Notes under the pieces: generated by a model
The model's database searches: none
Told to the model about the DNA's origin: nothing
The model's input: only the letters and a program-made list of their open reading frames with translations
DNA from: Rhodoferax sp.
GTDB taxonomy: Bacteria; Pseudomonadota; Gammaproteobacteria; Burkholderiales; Burkholderiaceae_C
Length of the DNA: 64,000 nucleotides
Assembly: GCA_031291295.1 (NCBI GenBank)
Contig: JARLJI010000132.1
Location: 62,001-126,000, forward strand
Reading direction: 5' to 3'
Part shown: in pieces, positions 61,923 through 64,000 of the stretch
Numbering within the stretch: the first letter of the stretch is position 1
Layout: the number at the start of each line of letters is the position of its first letter
Translations under genes and position numbers: made by a program

Positions 61923-63176
61923 ATGATGCCTGCAAAAAGCTTACTGAAAAGGCTTGTTGAAATGTTATTACCTGACTGGGCCGTGTTGAACGCGGGCGTC
62001 GATTGGCTCGCCAACGGACTGTGGAATCTGTCCTGGTGGGAAATCGTGCTGTACACGCTCGTGACCACGCACATCACGATCGCCAGCGTCACGATCTACC
62101 TGCACCGCCACCAGGCGCACCGCGCCCTCGATCTGCACGCGATTCCAGCGCATTTTTTCCGTTTCTGGCTCTGGCTGGCTACCGGGCAGGTCACCAAGGA
62201 GTGGGTCTCGATCCACCGCAAACACCACGCCAAGTGCGAAACCATCGACGATCCGCACAGCCCGCAGGCGCACGGCATCAAGAAGGTGTTCTGGCAGGGC
62301 GCCGAGCTGTACCGCGCCGAGTCCAAGAACCAGGAAACCCTGCGCAAATACAGCCAGGGCTGCCCGAACGACTGGCTCGAGCGCAACGTGTACACGCGCT
62401 ACAGCTGGCAGGGCGTGGGCCTGATGATGATCATCGACTTGGCGCTGTTTGGTGCCGCCGGCCTGACCGTGTGGGCCGTGCAGATGGTCTGGATCCCGTT
62501 CTGGGCCGCCGGCGTCGTCAATGGCGTGGGTCACTTCTGGGGCTATCGCAATTTCGAGGCGCCGGATGCCAGCACCAATGTGTCGCCTTGGGGCATCATC
62601 ATTGGTGGTGAGGAACTGCACAACAACCACCACACCTACCCGACCTCGGCCAAGTTCTCGGTCAAACCCTACGAATTCGACATCGGCTGGGGCTACATCA
62701 GGTTGCTGGAAAAGGCCGGCCTGGCCCGCGTCAAGAAGACGGTTCCCCGGCTGCAGCTCGGCGCCATTCAGCCGGTAGCCAACGAGAAGACGCTTGAAGC
62801 CCTGATCGCCCATCGCTACGAAGTGATGGCGGGCTACGCGCGCGATCTGCGCCGCGCCTGCAAGGCCGAAATTGCGACGCTCAAGGCAAAAAAGGGCGAT
62901 GTGTCGGAACTGGAATTTGCCAAGCGCTGGCTGCACCGCGATGCCGACAAGGTGCCTGCGACTGCCGTGCCGCAACTGGCCCAGGCCCGCGCCGCGCACC
63001 CGGTGCTGGACAAGATGGTGACCATGCGTGAAGAGCTGCGCCAGCTCTGGCTGAATACCTCGCAGTCGCGCGAGCAACTGGCCGCTGATCTGGCGGCCTG
63101 GTGTCACCGCGCCGAGGAAAGCGGTATTGCTGCCTTGAGAGAGTTTTCCATCAAGCTGCGCGCCGTGCGCACCTGA
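61923..63176 (+). CDS. Acyl-lipid/acyl-CoA delta-9-type fatty acid desaturase
   Basis: 417 residues. The three histidine boxes are present: 'HRHQAHRA' (about residues 60-67), 'HRKHHAKCE' (about 97-105) and 'HNNHHTYP' (about 234-241), with about four TM helices between and around them. A long soluble C-terminal part (about 280-417) is rich in charged helices, unlike the roughly 300-residue core, so it exceeds the usual bacterial desaturase by about 100 residues. Introduces double bonds into membrane fatty acids, perhaps in response to cold. Confidence 0.93.
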   Translation: MMPAKSLLKRLVEMLLPDWAVLNAGVDWLANGLWNLSWWEIVLYTLVTTHITIASVTIYLHRHQAHRALDLHAIPAHFFRFWLWLATGQVTKEWVSIHRKHHAKCETIDDPHSPQAHGIKKVFWQGAELYRAESKNQETLRKYSQGCPNDWLERNVYTRYSWQGVGLMMIIDLALFGAAGLTVWAVQMVWIPFWAAGVVNGVGHFWGYRNFEAPDASTNVSPWGIIIGGEELHNNHHTYPTSAKFSVKPYEFDIGWGYIRLLEKAGLARVKKTVPRLQLGAIQPVANEKTLEALIAHRYEVMAGYARDLRRACKAEIATLKAKKGDVSELEFAKRWLHRDADKVPATAVPQLAQARAAHPVLDKMVTMREELRQLWLNTSQSREQLAADLAAWCHRAEESGIAALREFSIKLRAVRT

Positions 63177-63214
63177 GGCTCGGGGTTCCGGGGGGTCAAC
63201 GCCCCGGTCGCATC

Positions 63215-63241
63215 AAAAAGCCCGCAGCCGCGGGCTTTTTT
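63215..63241. terminator. Bidirectional rho-independent terminator
   Basis: AAAAAGCCCGCAGCCGCGGGCTTTTTT is a compact palindrome with A-run and T-run flanks. It lies between the desaturase (plus strand, ends 63176) and the EamA-type gene (minus strand, ends 63302), so it can serve both. Confidence 0.9.
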
Positions 63242-63301
63242 GTGCGCCGCGCGCCAGGGCGGCATGCCTTGTGGCGCACACGCCGCGGCATTCGAGCCGC
63301 G

Positions 63302-64000
63302 TCAACGGGTTCTGCGCTTTTCGAAAATCACCAGGGCGATTCCCCCAAGAATAACGATGGACGCAACGAGCAGGCGTGGCGTCATGGATTCGCCGAGGAG
63401 CACGATGGCACCTACGGCGGCGATGACAGGCACGCTGAGCTGGACGCTGGCCGCGCTGGTCGCTTTGAGCCCACGCAACGCGGTATACCAGATGGCGTAG
63501 CCCACACCGGACGCCAGGGCGCCCGAGGCGATGGCATAGCCGATTCCCCAACTGTCCAGCGAAGTCCGCGCCAGCATCGCCACGCTCAAGCCCACAGCAA
63601 ACACCCCGGAACGCAGGAAATTCCCTGCGGTCACGCGGATCGGGTCCTGGGTGCCCTTGCCGCGCAGGGAATAGATACCCCAAGCCACACCGGCGGCCAG
63701 CATGAGCGCGGCCTCATGGAGTGGCGGGGCCGACAGCCCGGGCAGCACAAGGCCCACCAGTCCGCCAAACGCGAGCACCAGACCCGCGATCTGCCGCGCC
63801 GACAGGTGTTCGCCGGTCCACAGTCCATAGCCGATCATCGTGACCTGCACGGCGCCAAACAGCAGCAGTGCGCCTGTGGCAGCGGGCAGACCGACATAGG
63901 CAAACGAGAAACAGGCTGCATAGCAAAAAAGTGCAAACGCCGAGAGCCAATTCCCCGACGTGCTTTGTGTGCCGCCGCGGATTCGCACGATCAGCCACAG
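63302..64000 (-). CDS. EamA/DMT-family transporter (5' end cut by window)
   Basis: The visible part is about 230 residues of a ten-helix DMT protein: 'LSAFALFCYAACFSFAYVGLPAATGALLLFGAVQ' (first EamA repeat), 'ALMLAAGVAWGIYSLRGKG', 'IAYAIASGALASGVGYAIWYTALRG' and 'LVASIVILGGIALVIFEKRR' at the end. The N-terminal residues lie beyond position 64000; the ATG-like codon at 63988 is not the true start because the family continues upstream. Likely an amino acid or metabolite exporter. Confidence 0.85.
   Translation of the reverse strand: MWLIVRIRGGTQSTSGNWLSAFALFCYAACFSFAYVGLPAATGALLLFGAVQVTMIGYGLWTGEHLSARQIAGLVLAFGGLVGLVLPGLSAPPLHEAALMLAAGVAWGIYSLRGKGTQDPIRVTAGNFLRSGVFAVGLSVAMLARTSLDSWGIGYAIASGALASGVGYAIWYTALRGLKATSAASVQLSVPVIAAVGAIVLLGESMTPRLLVASIVILGGIALVIFEKRRTR

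Overview
The window looks like chromosomal DNA of a betaproteobacterium, most likely Burkholderiales/Comamonadaceae. The basis is high GC, dense short-spaced operons, Bug/TctAB-type carboxylate uptake genes, a 'Porin_4'-type porin, and several copies of a roughly 50-bp dispersed repeat of a kind I associate with that family. Genus and species cannot be fixed from the sequence alone.

Layout. (1) 0-9.4 kb is a loosely packed accessory stretch of small unrelated genes: FMN reductase, DUF6868-like, GDCCVxC protein, MFS, LysE, MAPEG, YCII, a PucR-type regulator and an alpha/beta hydrolase. It also holds gene remnants (a truncated acylphosphatase and a truncated HTH-family-like protein) and spacers with no gene. 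(2) 9.6-26.6 kb is mostly core-like: the potassium transporter Kup, a five-gene leftward operon (S1C protease, MoxR ATPase, DUF58, VWA, phospholipase-C-like secreted protein), then a rightward series (TatD, deoxyinosine/uracil-DNA glycosylase-like, SpeE-like, GspE-like ATPase, TctB-TctA, gamma-glutamyltransferase, EamA, SDR). (3) 27-47.6 kb is a catabolic island in which the same gene set recurs: a 352-aa beta-keto acid cleavage enzyme (BKACE/DUF849) three times, a TauD/TfdA Fe(II)/2-oxoglutarate dioxygenase three times, a quinone-oxidoreductase-type MDR enzyme three times plus one 3' remnant, an MFS permease twice, a small serine hydrolase twice (one copy dead), and four AraC-family regulators. 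A porin and a Bug solute-binding protein lie in the same region. (4) 47.7-64 kb returns to core genes: SBF-like transporter, Na/Pi cotransporter, lspA-ileS, ribF, HNH protein, lipase-like lipoprotein, an acyl-CoA dehydrogenase pair, purN, DUF1653, an RsmB-like methyltransferase, a fatty acid desaturase and an EamA gene cut by the window end.

How the island may work. The porin, Bug protein and MFS permeases would bring in an organic acid. A dioxygenase would hydroxylate or dealkylate it, the small hydrolase and MDR enzyme would process intermediates, and BKACE would cleave a beta-keto acid with acetyl-CoA to acetoacetate plus an acyl-CoA. The ancestral order seems to be qor-tauD-BKACE-hydrolase-MFS, best preserved on the minus strand at 35.2-30.5 kb; the other copies are partial. 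Different remnants in different copies show repeated duplication followed by loss. The substrate is unknown.

Other points of interest are a family of short repeats sitting in frame inside genes (glycosylase, EamA, SDR, ileS) and supplying stop codons for purN and its convergent neighbour, an in-frame TGA in the glycosylase gene, and an HNH gene that has lost its stop and runs antisense through the neighbouring lipase.
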